Origin: Metallumcola ferriviriculae
GTDB lineage: Bacteria; Bacillota; JADQBR01
DNA: 64,000 nt
Direction: 5' to 3'
Assembly (NCBI RefSeq): GCF_035573695.1
Contig: NZ_CP121694.1
Span: forward strand, 1,650,501 to 1,714,500
Part shown: piece after piece, positions 42,501 to 50,635 of the stretch
Layout: every line of letters starts with the position of its first letter
Numbering within the stretch: position 1 is the stretch's first letter
The notes under the pieces: generated by a model
What the model was told of the DNA's origin: nothing
Databases searched by the model: none
Seen by the model: only the letters and a program-made list of their open reading frames with translations
Position numbers and translations under genes: made by a program

Positions 42501-43054
42501 CTTATTTATGGGCAGCAGTGGATTCAATACCAGCTTTGGTAGCTGAAGAAGTAGCTGCTGCAGGAGCGTTCTACTTTCCGGTGAGTCGTCCGCTGGTAGC
42601 TTCCAATGGGCCGCTGACCGAGGAAGCAGCTCATCGACAAGTAAAGCTTAAGAGTAAAATGCAGGGGGTATTGCTCAGGGACCATGAAGCTGTCAGCCGT
42701 ATGGGGGTAGATGGGGTTGGCTACTCAGATTTATTGCCGGTGCAAATAAAAAAAGATGGGGACTTTGGCGGAGGCAGAAATAGTAGTAATTTACTTACCA
42801 ACGAGCAGTTGTCCCAGGTACTTAAATTTACGGAGAGTAAAATAAGACAGCTGGGCAAAAAAATAGCAGCCGGTGAAATTCGTGCCTATCCATACTGGCA
42901 TAAAAAAGATACACCGTGCGGCAGATGTGGATACAAGCCGATATGCTGGTTTGACAGTAGTTTCTCAGGATGCGGCTATAACTTTTTGCGGCCGATGAAT
43001 GACCAGCAGCTGCTAGAGAATATCTGCCAATACGGCGAAGGGGGTGAGGAATAG
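39578..43054 (+). CDS. addB: ATP-dependent helicase/nuclease AddB
   Basis: A 1158-residue subunit of the AddAB double-strand-break processing enzyme. The Walker A ILGRAGSGKTHF lies at residues 6-17. The C-terminal RecB-type nuclease contains LRGRVDRIDL and LRIVDYKTN, and iron-sulfur cluster cysteines appear in EQYARCPFSYF and at the end in PCGRCGYKPICW. It pairs with AddA, whose ATG follows its stop at once. It resects DNA ends and recognises Chi-like sites in Firmicutes. Confidence 0.96.
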   Translation: MSVTFILGRAGSGKTHFCLEEIKEELLQNPEGPPLIFLVPEQATFQLERELINTPGLDCFARVQVLSFRRLAFRIFQQTGGMVRPHISEMGKRMLIRSVLAKEAKNLKLFSHLSGDFGFCDTVASSISEFKMYGLAAEELECEAAALVDNVAKKLLADKLHDMAIAYQGLETALDGRYTDPDDYMRWVAEKMPESDLIQGAKVWVDGFSGFTVHEYAVLAQLFSSAAVVKMALCLPHWAAADKLSEHDIFYPTWRTYQQLLALSAETGAAVEKTVKLEGKPPRFNNPWLQHLEAQLSCWPGEQKEGQPQGIRVTGAANRRTEIETAARQMIALARDRDWRWREMSVMCRGLEPYADLVRTIFKDYGIPFFIDKSQGVAHHPLVELLRSSMETVASNWRHEVVFRCLKTDLLPLDREEVDRLENYCLACGIEGSLWTMEHRWQYIAELDLENNVAAVKSQEDYLADINELRDKVRACFQPLAQFSSGRHKVREISRACWQYLDLLAVAENMAVWRDEDERQGDLTRAQEHVQVWDQVIELLDQMVECLGEEELTLREYLTILEAGLEQLKVGLIPPGLDQVLVGSIDRSRNPNVKALFFLGANDGIFPRQFSEEQIFGDEEREYLQAEGLEIALSSRMKLLEEQYFIYIGMTRASQYLSISYALADEEGKEMRPSAILHTIKNIFPQLEIDYCGMEPEGECQTREYLVPGPGSIILLINKLRQVKEGAEFPLVWQNLFNFYLNRNSTRDLLLSLLGSLSFSPSQKNLSDDSINQLYSNPIKVSVSRLEQYARCPFSYFAEHVLKLRERRQLTLDALNLGKIYHQILSEFVLNLEQEQLLWKTLDAVKKKELADRVLAQIHRNLERTGLLKDAKNRYLLKQVRENIYYALDILTEHAQRGEFVTRWVETSFDRGGQLQPLEVQVNEKWSLMLRGRVDRIDLTDGGGKKYLRIVDYKTNDTRFHWWQFYYGLQLQLLTYLWAAVDSIPALVAEEVAAAGAFYFPVSRPLVASNGPLTEEAAHRQVKLKSKMQGVLLRDHEAVSRMGVDGVGYSDLLPVQIKKDGDFGGGRNSSNLLTNEQLSQVLKFTESKIRQLGKKIAAGEIRAYPYWHKKDTPCGRCGYKPICWFDSSFSGCGYNFLRPMNDQQLLENICQYGEGGEE

Positions 43055-46000
43055 ATGCAGTGGAACACCAGTCAAAAATCAGCCATCGAAAGTAAGAACC
43101 AAAATATTTTAGTATCTGCAGGTGCCGGGTCGGGAAAAACGGCGGTGCTAGTGGAGCGAATTTTGCGCCGAGTTTTAGACCCTGCTGATGCGATGGAACT
43201 GGATAAAATCCTGGTTGTTACCTTTACGGAAGCAGCTGCAGCGGAAATGCGTCAAAGGATTGGCAGGGAAATTCAGAAGAAATTGGTGGCAGAACCGGAA
43301 AATACCTATTATCGACAACAATTTAATCTATTGGGCAAGGCATCTATTTCAACTATTCATTCCTTCTGCTTGGATTCGGTGCGAAAATATTTTTACCGGC
43401 TTAATTTGGAGCCGAACTTTCGCATCGCTGATAATAGCGAAATAGCTCTATTGCGCCAGGAAGTTATTGACAAATTGTTTCAGGGCGCCTATATGAATGA
43501 AGATACTGAATTTCTGATGTTGGTTGAAGCCTATGGTGAGACAAAGGACAGCAAATTAAAAGATACTGTTTTTTCTTTGTTTGACTATGCCCGAAGTCAA
43601 CCGTATCACCACCGATGGCTGCAGCAGTTGATGAATCAATTCCCTCACGACCTGGCCGAATTAGATAAGGGTCGATGGGTAAATGAGCTGAAGGAAGAAA
43701 TCGCTGTCAAATTAGAAGAAGCCAAATGGTACTATGAACGGGCCCAGGCGCTGACCGAACAACCGGGGGGGCCTTATCAATACGCTGACACTTTTAATTA
43801 CGAACGGGTAACGGTGGAGGAAATTATATCATCATTGGCTGCTTCTAGCTGGCAGCAGCTTTGGTCGCGCTTTCAGGCTTTTGATTTCGCTCGGTTAAAG
43901 GCGGCTAAAGATGTGGATGAGGATTTAAAAGAGTTCGCTAAAGAGTGGCGCACCCAAGCAAAGGGTATTATCATAAAGCTAAAGGAGAAATTTTTTGCCA
44001 GGATGCCTGAAGAGCACCTTGAAGACCTTGGCATAATTTATCCTTTAGTAAAACGGTTGATAGAGTTAACTACGGAGTTTGATACCAGCTTTTCTGCTGT
44101 TAAGCGGGAGAAAGGTGTATTGGACTTTGCCGACTTGGAACAATTTTGTTTTTCCTTACTGGTGGATGAGGAAGGGCAGCCTACTGATATAGCTGTTGAA
44201 ATGCAATCACGTTTTGAAGAAGTATTGGTAGATGAATATCAGGATGTCAATGTAATTCAGAACGCCATTTTAGAGTCGGCAGCCCGTCAGTGTGAGGGTG
44301 GTTATATGTTTATGGTGGGGGATGTTAAACAAAGTATCTATCGTTTTCGCTTGGCAGAACCAACGTTGTTTATGAATAAGGAAGCCCGCTATGTTTCCGG
44401 TTTCCACCAGGAAGGACGCTTAATATCCCTAAATACTAATTACCGCAGCCGGCAGCAGGTAATTAACGGGGTTAATTACCTTTTTCAGCAGTTGATGGAT
44501 GCCCGTGTAGGCGACATCGATTATGACAAGGGGACTAGTGTCGATCACTTTCTCCAATACGGTGAACTATATCCTGACATAGCCGCTGAAGATAATTTGC
44601 CACACGCGACGCTGGGCCGCGATATCGAACTTCATGTACTGCAGCGGGAGGTGGACTTCGACGCTGAAGAGGTTGATGATGATTTTGCCTCCTTGGCTGC
44701 ATTAGAAAAAGAAGCATTGGTAATGGCTCAGAGAATTAAACAACTGGTGGAGGGGGATGAGAAGAACGGGGCTGCAAAGGTTTGGGAGAGAGGTACCCAG
44801 GCATACCGCAATATCACCTATAGAGATGTTGTTATTTTACTCCGTTCGCCGCGAAGCAGTGCCAATGTTATCAGTCAAGTGTTTCAACAATTTAATATTC
44901 CGGTTTACGCGGATGTAACACAAGGATATTTTTCTGCTCAGGAAGTGGAGACCATGCTGGCGTTATTGCGGATAATCGATAATCCTCAGCAGGATATTCC
45001 CCTCGCTGCCGTTTTGAATTCACCAATAGGAGGGTTTTCAGCTGAGGAAATGGCGGCAGTTCGTTGTCTGGATAAAGATGGTGCATTTTATTCAGCAGTA
45101 GCTGCCGCTTCCAAAGAGAAAAATCTGGGTGAGCTAGGGGAGAAGGCAGCACAGTTTTTAAAGACATTAAGCCGATGGCGTACTTTATCCCGGCGGGAAC
45201 CCTTAAGCAGCCTAATCTGGACAATTTATCGGGAAACGGGTTTTTTAGAATACTGTGCCGGCCTGCCCCGGGGTGAACAGCGCCAAGCCAATCTCCGGGC
45301 TCTATATGACCGGGCAAGGCAGTTTGACCGCTTTGTATTCCAGGGTTTGTATCGCTTTTTACACTATGTTCAACGCCTGCAGGATACTTCAAATGACTTA
45401 GCCCCGGCCCGAGCACTGGGCGAAAATGAGAATGTAGTACGCATTATGAGTATTCATAAAAGTAAGGGTTTGGAATTCCCGGTGGTTTTCCTTGGCGATC
45501 TGGGTAAAAAGTTCAACCGTAAGGGCTTTACCGGTGATATGCTCTTTCACCAAGAAATGGGTATCGGTCTTAACGTAGTTGACAGTACCTTGAGACATCG
45601 TTACCCCACACTGGCGCAAATGGCGGTTAAAGCTCGCTTAGAACGAGAAAACTTAGCGGAAGAGATGCGGGTTTTATATGTGGCTTTAACCCGGGCGAAA
45701 GAGCAGTTGATTCTGGTGGGCTCAGTCAACGGTCTAGAAAAATGGCAGGATAAGTTGTCTGCTTTGGCCCAGCATAGAACAAAGCGGCTGCCAACTTTTT
45801 TTCGAGTGGGAGCTGAAACATGTCTTGATTGGTTATGCGGCGGCATCATCCGGCACCGGCATGGTAAAGTAATCCAATCTGCAGGTGATGGGGCAGTTAG
45901 TGAAGGTGCTTTGGATGGACATCCGTCCAGCTGGAAAGTGAGGGTTTGGTGCACGGATGATCTGGTTGAACTGGAAAAGCCCGGGCGGCCTGCTGTAGAA

Positions 46001-46768
46001 ACTGAAATTTGGCATAAAATAATCAGCGGGCAGCCTCTGGAGCTTGAAGCGGAAGATGAGGAATTAGCAGCAGCGATTAATTGGTATTATCCTGCAGCCG
46101 GTTTGGTAAATAAAGCGGCAAAATTGTCTGTCAGCGAATTAAAACGAAGAGAGATGTTTCAGGATGACCAGGACCAACCTGGGACACTTATGTCCAGACA
46201 GTTGAGAAAAAAACCTCGTTTTGAAGCGGAACAACTGCTCGGTGCCGCCGAAAAAGGGACTGCACTTCATTTGGTAATGCAGCATGTGGATTTATATCAA
46301 CCGGTAAATGACCAGTCCTTGAAAGAACAGATAAACCGAATGATTTCAAAGGAATTACTGACGCCGGAGCTGGCGAAAACAATACCGGTGAAAAAAATCG
46401 TGGGCTTTTTCCGCAATGCAATAGGCAATAAAATATTGGCAAATCCATCCCGAGTGTTCCGGGAGCAGCAATTCAGTCTGGGGATTCCTGCCCCCGAGGT
46501 TTACCCGGATTTGGCTGACGCAGGGGTGGCGGAAAAGGTTCTGGTGCAGGGCGTGATTGATTGTTTTATTAAAACCGGTTCCGGTATTATCTTGATAGAT
46601 TTTAAAACGGATAAGGTGACGACATCGATGGAGCGCCTAAAGGAGAAATACCGCGTGCAGTTGAAACTTTATGCCCGGGCTTTAACAGCAATGTACAATT
46701 TGCCGGTGGTCGGATGCTATTTATTTTTCTTTGACACCGAGGAATTGCTGGAAGTTCAGTTGATTTAG
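43055..46768 (+). CDS. addA: ATP-dependent helicase/nuclease AddA
   Basis: A 1237-residue UvrD-type helicase and nuclease. Walker A AGAGSGKT is at residues 22-29; helicase motif II is VDEYQDVN; motif III VGDVKQSIYRFR; motif VI VALTRAKEQL. The C-terminal nuclease has GVIDCFIK and ILIDFKTD with the catalytic Asp, Asp and Lys. Its ATG starts one base after the addB stop. It motors 3'-5' unwinding and cuts with AddB. Start is behind GGGGTGAGG. Confidence 0.97.
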   Translation: MQWNTSQKSAIESKNQNILVSAGAGSGKTAVLVERILRRVLDPADAMELDKILVVTFTEAAAAEMRQRIGREIQKKLVAEPENTYYRQQFNLLGKASISTIHSFCLDSVRKYFYRLNLEPNFRIADNSEIALLRQEVIDKLFQGAYMNEDTEFLMLVEAYGETKDSKLKDTVFSLFDYARSQPYHHRWLQQLMNQFPHDLAELDKGRWVNELKEEIAVKLEEAKWYYERAQALTEQPGGPYQYADTFNYERVTVEEIISSLAASSWQQLWSRFQAFDFARLKAAKDVDEDLKEFAKEWRTQAKGIIIKLKEKFFARMPEEHLEDLGIIYPLVKRLIELTTEFDTSFSAVKREKGVLDFADLEQFCFSLLVDEEGQPTDIAVEMQSRFEEVLVDEYQDVNVIQNAILESAARQCEGGYMFMVGDVKQSIYRFRLAEPTLFMNKEARYVSGFHQEGRLISLNTNYRSRQQVINGVNYLFQQLMDARVGDIDYDKGTSVDHFLQYGELYPDIAAEDNLPHATLGRDIELHVLQREVDFDAEEVDDDFASLAALEKEALVMAQRIKQLVEGDEKNGAAKVWERGTQAYRNITYRDVVILLRSPRSSANVISQVFQQFNIPVYADVTQGYFSAQEVETMLALLRIIDNPQQDIPLAAVLNSPIGGFSAEEMAAVRCLDKDGAFYSAVAAASKEKNLGELGEKAAQFLKTLSRWRTLSRREPLSSLIWTIYRETGFLEYCAGLPRGEQRQANLRALYDRARQFDRFVFQGLYRFLHYVQRLQDTSNDLAPARALGENENVVRIMSIHKSKGLEFPVVFLGDLGKKFNRKGFTGDMLFHQEMGIGLNVVDSTLRHRYPTLAQMAVKARLERENLAEEMRVLYVALTRAKEQLILVGSVNGLEKWQDKLSALAQHRTKRLPTFFRVGAETCLDWLCGGIIRHRHGKVIQSAGDGAVSEGALDGHPSSWKVRVWCTDDLVELEKPGRPAVETEIWHKIISGQPLELEAEDEELAAAINWYYPAAGLVNKAAKLSVSELKRREMFQDDQDQPGTLMSRQLRKKPRFEAEQLLGAAEKGTALHLVMQHVDLYQPVNDQSLKEQINRMISKELLTPELAKTIPVKKIVGFFRNAIGNKILANPSRVFREQQFSLGIPAPEVYPDLADAGVAEKVLVQGVIDCFIKTGSGIILIDFKTDKVTTSMERLKEKYRVQLKLYARALTAMYNLPVVGCYLFFFDTEELLEVQLI

Positions 46769-46846
46769 TCCAAAATCTTTCATAATCAAAACGGTCTTTG
46801 ACATAATAGTTAGAGGACAGTAATGAAATTTAAAGGAGTTGGGAAA

Positions 46847-48088
46847 ATGGGAATTTTAGAAGAAACTAAAGGTTTAGTGGAAAATTCTATTCAGGAGTTA
46901 GGTCTGCCCAAAGCTGTATTTGAACATCTGAAGGAGCCTCAGCGGCTGATGATAGTGAACATACCGGTGCGGTTAGATAGCGGTGAAGTGAAGTCTTTTA
47001 TTGGCTATCGCGCACAGCATTGTAATGTATTAGGCCCATTTAAGGGTGGTATTCGCTTTCATCCGCAAGTGACCATAGATGAGGTGAAGGCGCTGTCCAT
47101 GTGGATGAGTTTAAAGTGTGCAGTGGTTGAGGTCCCCTATGGTGGCGGGAAAGGCGGTGTCGTCTGCAATCCCAAGGAAATGTCTGAGGATGAAATTGAA
47201 AGATTAAGCCGTGGCTATATCAGGTCAATGCTTAAGATAATTGGTCCGGAACAAGATATACCTGCACCGGACGTGTACACAAATCCCCAGATTATGGCTT
47301 GGATGGCAGATGAATATAGTTCTGCTAAAGGTCATAACGAATGGGGTATTGTCACCGGTAAACCTTTAATTGTGGGGGGTTCGTTAGGACGATTAGAGGC
47401 CACCTCCCGCGGGTGTTACTTTGTGGTAGAAGACGCAATTGAGAAACTAGGCTTATCTATGCAGGGTCTGAAAGTGGCTATACAAGGGTTTGGTAATGTT
47501 GGTAGTTATGCTGCTAAGCTCCTAGCTGATGCAGGGGCTAAGGTAATTGCGGTAAGCGATTCAGGAGGCGGGATATATCATGAGGACGGTCTGCCCGTGG
47601 ACAAATTGATGGAACATAAAGTAAAAGAAGGTACGGTTAGCTCTTATCCTCAAGGAAAAAGAATTAGTAATGAGGAACTTCTGATATTGGAATGTGATGT
47701 TTTGGTGCCTGCGGCGTTGGAAAATCAATTGACGTCTAATAATGCGCCTAATGTTAAAGCTAAAATAATTGTTGAGGCCGCAAACGGTCCTACCACAGCT
47801 GAAGCCGACAGTATCTTAACCGATAAAGGAATACTAATTTGTCCCGATATTTTGGCTAATGCCGGCGGTGTGGTGGTTTCTTATTTCGAATGGGTGCAAG
47901 ATTTAGAAAGCTTTTATTGGTCCGAGGAACAAGTTAATTCCCGGTTGCAACTAAAAATGGCCGATGCTTTTCGCCGGGTCTACGATTTTTGCCAACGGCA
48001 AGAAGTGCCAATGCGTAAGGCGGCTTACATGCTGGCGGTGAAGCGGTTAGGCGAGGGAATGCTGACTCGGGGTTGGGTAAAAAAATAA
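46847..48088 (+). CDS. Glutamate dehydrogenase (Glu/Leu/Phe/Val family)
   Basis: A 413-residue oxidoreductase interconverting glutamate and 2-oxoglutarate. Catalytic Lys lies in VPYGGGKGGVVCNPK near residue 100; GPEQDIPAPDVYTNPQIMAWM and the Rossmann motif AIQGFGNVGSYAAKLL follow; ILANAGGVVVSYFEWVQ is typical. Length fits NAD(P)-type hexameric enzymes. ATG at 46847 has AAAGGAG upstream. TTGACA at about 46799 may be part of its promoter. Confidence 0.93.
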   Translation: MGILEETKGLVENSIQELGLPKAVFEHLKEPQRLMIVNIPVRLDSGEVKSFIGYRAQHCNVLGPFKGGIRFHPQVTIDEVKALSMWMSLKCAVVEVPYGGGKGGVVCNPKEMSEDEIERLSRGYIRSMLKIIGPEQDIPAPDVYTNPQIMAWMADEYSSAKGHNEWGIVTGKPLIVGGSLGRLEATSRGCYFVVEDAIEKLGLSMQGLKVAIQGFGNVGSYAAKLLADAGAKVIAVSDSGGGIYHEDGLPVDKLMEHKVKEGTVSSYPQGKRISNEELLILECDVLVPAALENQLTSNNAPNVKAKIIVEAANGPTTAEADSILTDKGILICPDILANAGGVVVSYFEWVQDLESFYWSEEQVNSRLQLKMADAFRRVYDFCQRQEVPMRKAAYMLAVKRLGEGMLTRGWVKK

Positions 48089-48118
48089 CACTATCCGGTC
48101 ATTAAACCCGAATAGTGT
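48088..48118. terminator. Bidirectional terminator
   Basis: ACACTAT at 48088-48094 pairs with ATAGTGT at 48112-48118, between two convergent genes. Confidence 0.6.
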
Positions 48119-48127
48119 AAAAGATTT

Positions 48128-49075
48128 CTAGTCCTGCCGCAGTTCAGAAATTAGGTTGTGGAAAATTTTCTGGACCGGCAGGATTTCTTTTATTGTATGT
48201 ACCTTCTCACCAGCAAAAATAAGTCCATCCTGCATTAAGCCTTTTTGAGCATCTTCCAAGGCCAGCCTAAGACAAAAGCGGTTACTGCATTTTTTGAGAC
48301 AGCTATTACAAACAGTGGGTTTAATTAATCCTTTGTCTAACCGTTCAGTGAAGGCAGTCTTAAGGGCTCTGCCGGGTAGGCCCACGGGGCTTTCTATTAA
48401 GATTGAATCTTCTTTGGATGCATCCAAATAGGTTTGTTTGAAGCTCTCCGGCGCGTCAGATTCCTCACTGGCAGCAAACCGTGTGCCCATTTGGACGCCG
48501 TCAGCACCATTATCCAAAGCCCACTTAATATCCTTGCCAGTGATGATACCACCGGCAGCAATCACCGGTACTTTTACCTGACCCACCACTTCGGGGAGAA
48601 TATCTTTTAACGGCCTGTCAGTACCTAAATGGCCACCGGCTTCTTTACCTTCCACAACTACAGCAGCGGCACCAAGTTTTTCTGCCAACTTCGCTAAGCG
48701 ACCGCTGGAAACGATGCTCACTACAGGAACATTAAACTCTCTGCCCCAACTAAAGACATCCCTGGAAAAGCCGGCGCCGGAAAAAACCATGTCAATACCG
48801 TTTTTCATGGCTGTTCTAATCAAATCTGCAAAGTTTGAAACGGCAAATAACACATTAATGCCAATGGCACCGGTTCCGTTGGCAATGTTTTTCGCCTTTT
48901 CCATTTCGGTGAGCAGCTCCGCTTCAGTTAGTGCGGTGCCGGCAATCACGCCAACACCGCCGGCTTTAGCGACTGTGCCGGCCAGTCTCCCGCCGGAAAT
49001 GCGTACAGCCATACCGCCCTGGATGATGGGATACGGTACAGTAATATTACCAATAGTTAAATGAGGAATTTTCAT
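48128..49075 (-). CDS. NAD(P)H-dependent flavin oxidoreductase (nitronate monooxygenase-like)
   Basis: A 315-residue FMN enzyme related to nitronate monooxygenase and FabK. YPIIQGGMAVRISGGRLAGTVAKAGG is the N-terminal FMN barrel signature; GKEAGGHLG and VIAAGGIITGKDIKWALDNGADGVQMGTRF match the family core. The C-terminal part has a four-Cys cluster (CNSCLKKCSNRFC), common in anaerobic members and possibly metal binding. Substrate unknown. ATG at 49075 is favoured by GGGTGA; the ATG at 49093 lacks it. Confidence 0.85.
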   Translation of the reverse strand: MKIPHLTIGNITVPYPIIQGGMAVRISGGRLAGTVAKAGGVGVIAGTALTEAELLTEMEKAKNIANGTGAIGINVLFAVSNFADLIRTAMKNGIDMVFSGAGFSRDVFSWGREFNVPVVSIVSSGRLAKLAEKLGAAAVVVEGKEAGGHLGTDRPLKDILPEVVGQVKVPVIAAGGIITGKDIKWALDNGADGVQMGTRFAASEESDAPESFKQTYLDASKEDSILIESPVGLPGRALKTAFTERLDKGLIKPTVCNSCLKKCSNRFCLRLALEDAQKGLMQDGLIFAGEKVHTIKEILPVQKIFHNLISELRQD

Positions 49076-49202
49076 AGTAAAGTCACCCTTCATGAGTAAG
49101 ATTAAAATTTAGCAATAACTTTATTAATCTTATCATAATTATGCCCATGGGCAAAGTAAAGGATAACTATATCAGCTAAATTATGTTAAAATTACGAGCT
49201 GT

Positions 49203-49231
49203 TTGCCATATTTTTCGACTTAACTTATAAT
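49203..49231 (+). promoter_or_regulatory. Promoter of the amidohydrolase gene
   Basis: TTGCCA at 49203-49208 and TATAAT at 49226-49231, 17 bases apart. Confidence 0.65.
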
Positions 49232-49278
49232 AAAGTTGCAAAATAAGCATAATTTTGTCAGTTGAAGGGAATGTCTAG

Positions 49279-50424
49279 ATGATTGGAATAGCGGCTAATA
49301 TTTTCACAGGTGAAGATTTTATAGAAGATGGCGTGGTGTTGATTCAGGACGGAAAGATTTTAGAGGTGGGCAGAAATGTCAGGGTTCCTCAAGCCTTTCA
49401 ATTTATTGATGCTCGGCGGAAGATGCTAACCCCGGGGTTTATTGATGCACACACTCATTTGGGGATAATGCAGGAAGGAATTAACTGGCAGGAAGCGGAC
49501 ACTAATGAAGTTACCGAGCCTGTCACTGCTCAAGTAAGGGTAATAGATGCCATTAACCCTGCCGACCGCGGGTTTCGTGATGCCGTTGCTTCCGGCATTA
49601 CTACAGTACAGGTATTGCCGGGCAGTAGTAATGTCATTTGCGGTGTGGGGTCGGTGGTCAAAACTGTGGGTGTAACGGTGGAAGATATGCTATTGCGTCA
49701 AAGTTCCGGATTGAAGGTTGCATTAGGTGAAAATCCTAAAAGAGAGCACGGTGGCAGGAAAAAGATGCCTTCCACCAGGATGGGTACTGCCGCGTTACTA
49801 AGGCAGTATCTGCAAAAGGCCCGGGACTATATGCGGTTGAAGGAGAAAGGTGAAGTTAAGGAGACCGATATACAACTGGAGGAAATCAGCAAGGCATTGA
49901 CGGGGGAATTGCCATTAAGAGTTCATGCACATAGGGCGGACGACATTATTACCGCTTTGAGAATTGCCGCTGAGTTTCAGGTGAATGTCACCATTGAGCA
50001 CTGTACTGAGGGACATAAGATAGTACCCCAGCTGAAACGGGCGGCAATTTCAGCGGCGGTGGGTCCTACTTTAAGCAGCCGTTCCAAATACGAATTGGCG
50101 GATTTGGGCTGGCATACTGTCAAAGCGTTGGCGGATGCCGCGGTACCTATTTCCCTTATTACCGACCATCCGGTAGTACCTATTGGTTACTTACCGGTCT
50201 GTGGTGCTTTGGCAGTGCGGGAGGGGGTAAGCTACAAAAATGCTCTAAAGGCATTAACTAGCAATGCCGCCGCCCATTTGGGCGTCTCCCACCGGATAGG
50301 TTCAGTCAAACCCGGCATGGACGCTGACTTAGTAATTTGGGGTGGGGTGGATCCTTTTCATTATACTACCAGGGTAGACGAAGTTTATGTTGGGGGAAAA
50401 AGGATACTGCCTGCATGTGAATAA
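49279..50424 (+). CDS. Amidohydrolase (imidazolonepropionase-like, HutI/DHO superfamily)
   Basis: A 381-residue metal hydrolase. The metal-binding HxH is in TPGFIDAHTHLG near residue 58; LRVHAHRADDI and VTIEHCTEGH carry further His ligands and SLITDHPVVP the Asp. The C-terminal KPGMDADLVIWGGVDPF is the usual end of such barrels. Substrate unknown. ATG at 49279 follows GAAGGGA. Ends at a terminator. Confidence 0.86.
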   Translation: MIGIAANIFTGEDFIEDGVVLIQDGKILEVGRNVRVPQAFQFIDARRKMLTPGFIDAHTHLGIMQEGINWQEADTNEVTEPVTAQVRVIDAINPADRGFRDAVASGITTVQVLPGSSNVICGVGSVVKTVGVTVEDMLLRQSSGLKVALGENPKREHGGRKKMPSTRMGTAALLRQYLQKARDYMRLKEKGEVKETDIQLEEISKALTGELPLRVHAHRADDIITALRIAAEFQVNVTIEHCTEGHKIVPQLKRAAISAAVGPTLSSRSKYELADLGWHTVKALADAAVPISLITDHPVVPIGYLPVCGALAVREGVSYKNALKALTSNAAAHLGVSHRIGSVKPGMDADLVIWGGVDPFHYTTRVDEVYVGGKRILPACE

Positions 50425-50451
50425 AACTTCACACTCTAATTTAAATTAAGA

Positions 50452-50478
50452 CCCTGGTGTTGACGGCATCGGGGTTTT
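50452..50478 (+). terminator. Terminator after the amidohydrolase gene
   Basis: CCCTGGTG pairs with CATCGGGG (with G-U pairs), followed by TTTTCTT. Confidence 0.6.
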
Positions 50479-50573
50479 CTTATGCCTGTCAGAAAGAATA
50501 ACTTGCCGGGGGCATCAGTATATCAAGGGGTTTCGCGGATAACGAGGGTTTCTGCAAGCTGAGTTTTCTTTAT

Positions 50574-50589
50574 TGGCATCAAGTTTGCT
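50574..50589 (+). promoter_or_regulatory. Sigma-54 promoter of the acyl-CoA operon
   Basis: TGGCATCAAGTTTGCT gives the -24 GG (50575-50576) and -12 GC (50587-50588) separated by exactly ten bases, the defining spacing, with TTGCT at the -12 box. It lies about 47 bases upstream of the carboxyltransferase start. A sigma-54 activator is encoded at the end of this cluster. Confidence 0.7.
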
Positions 50590-50635
50590 CTATAGATAAA
50601 CGGGACAGAAAATTCAGACTATGGGGGTGAAGTAA

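Noticed and set aside
44892-45416. 174-codon minus-strand frame within addA
   Set aside because: Shadow of a well-supported helicase gene; no ribosome site or family motif.
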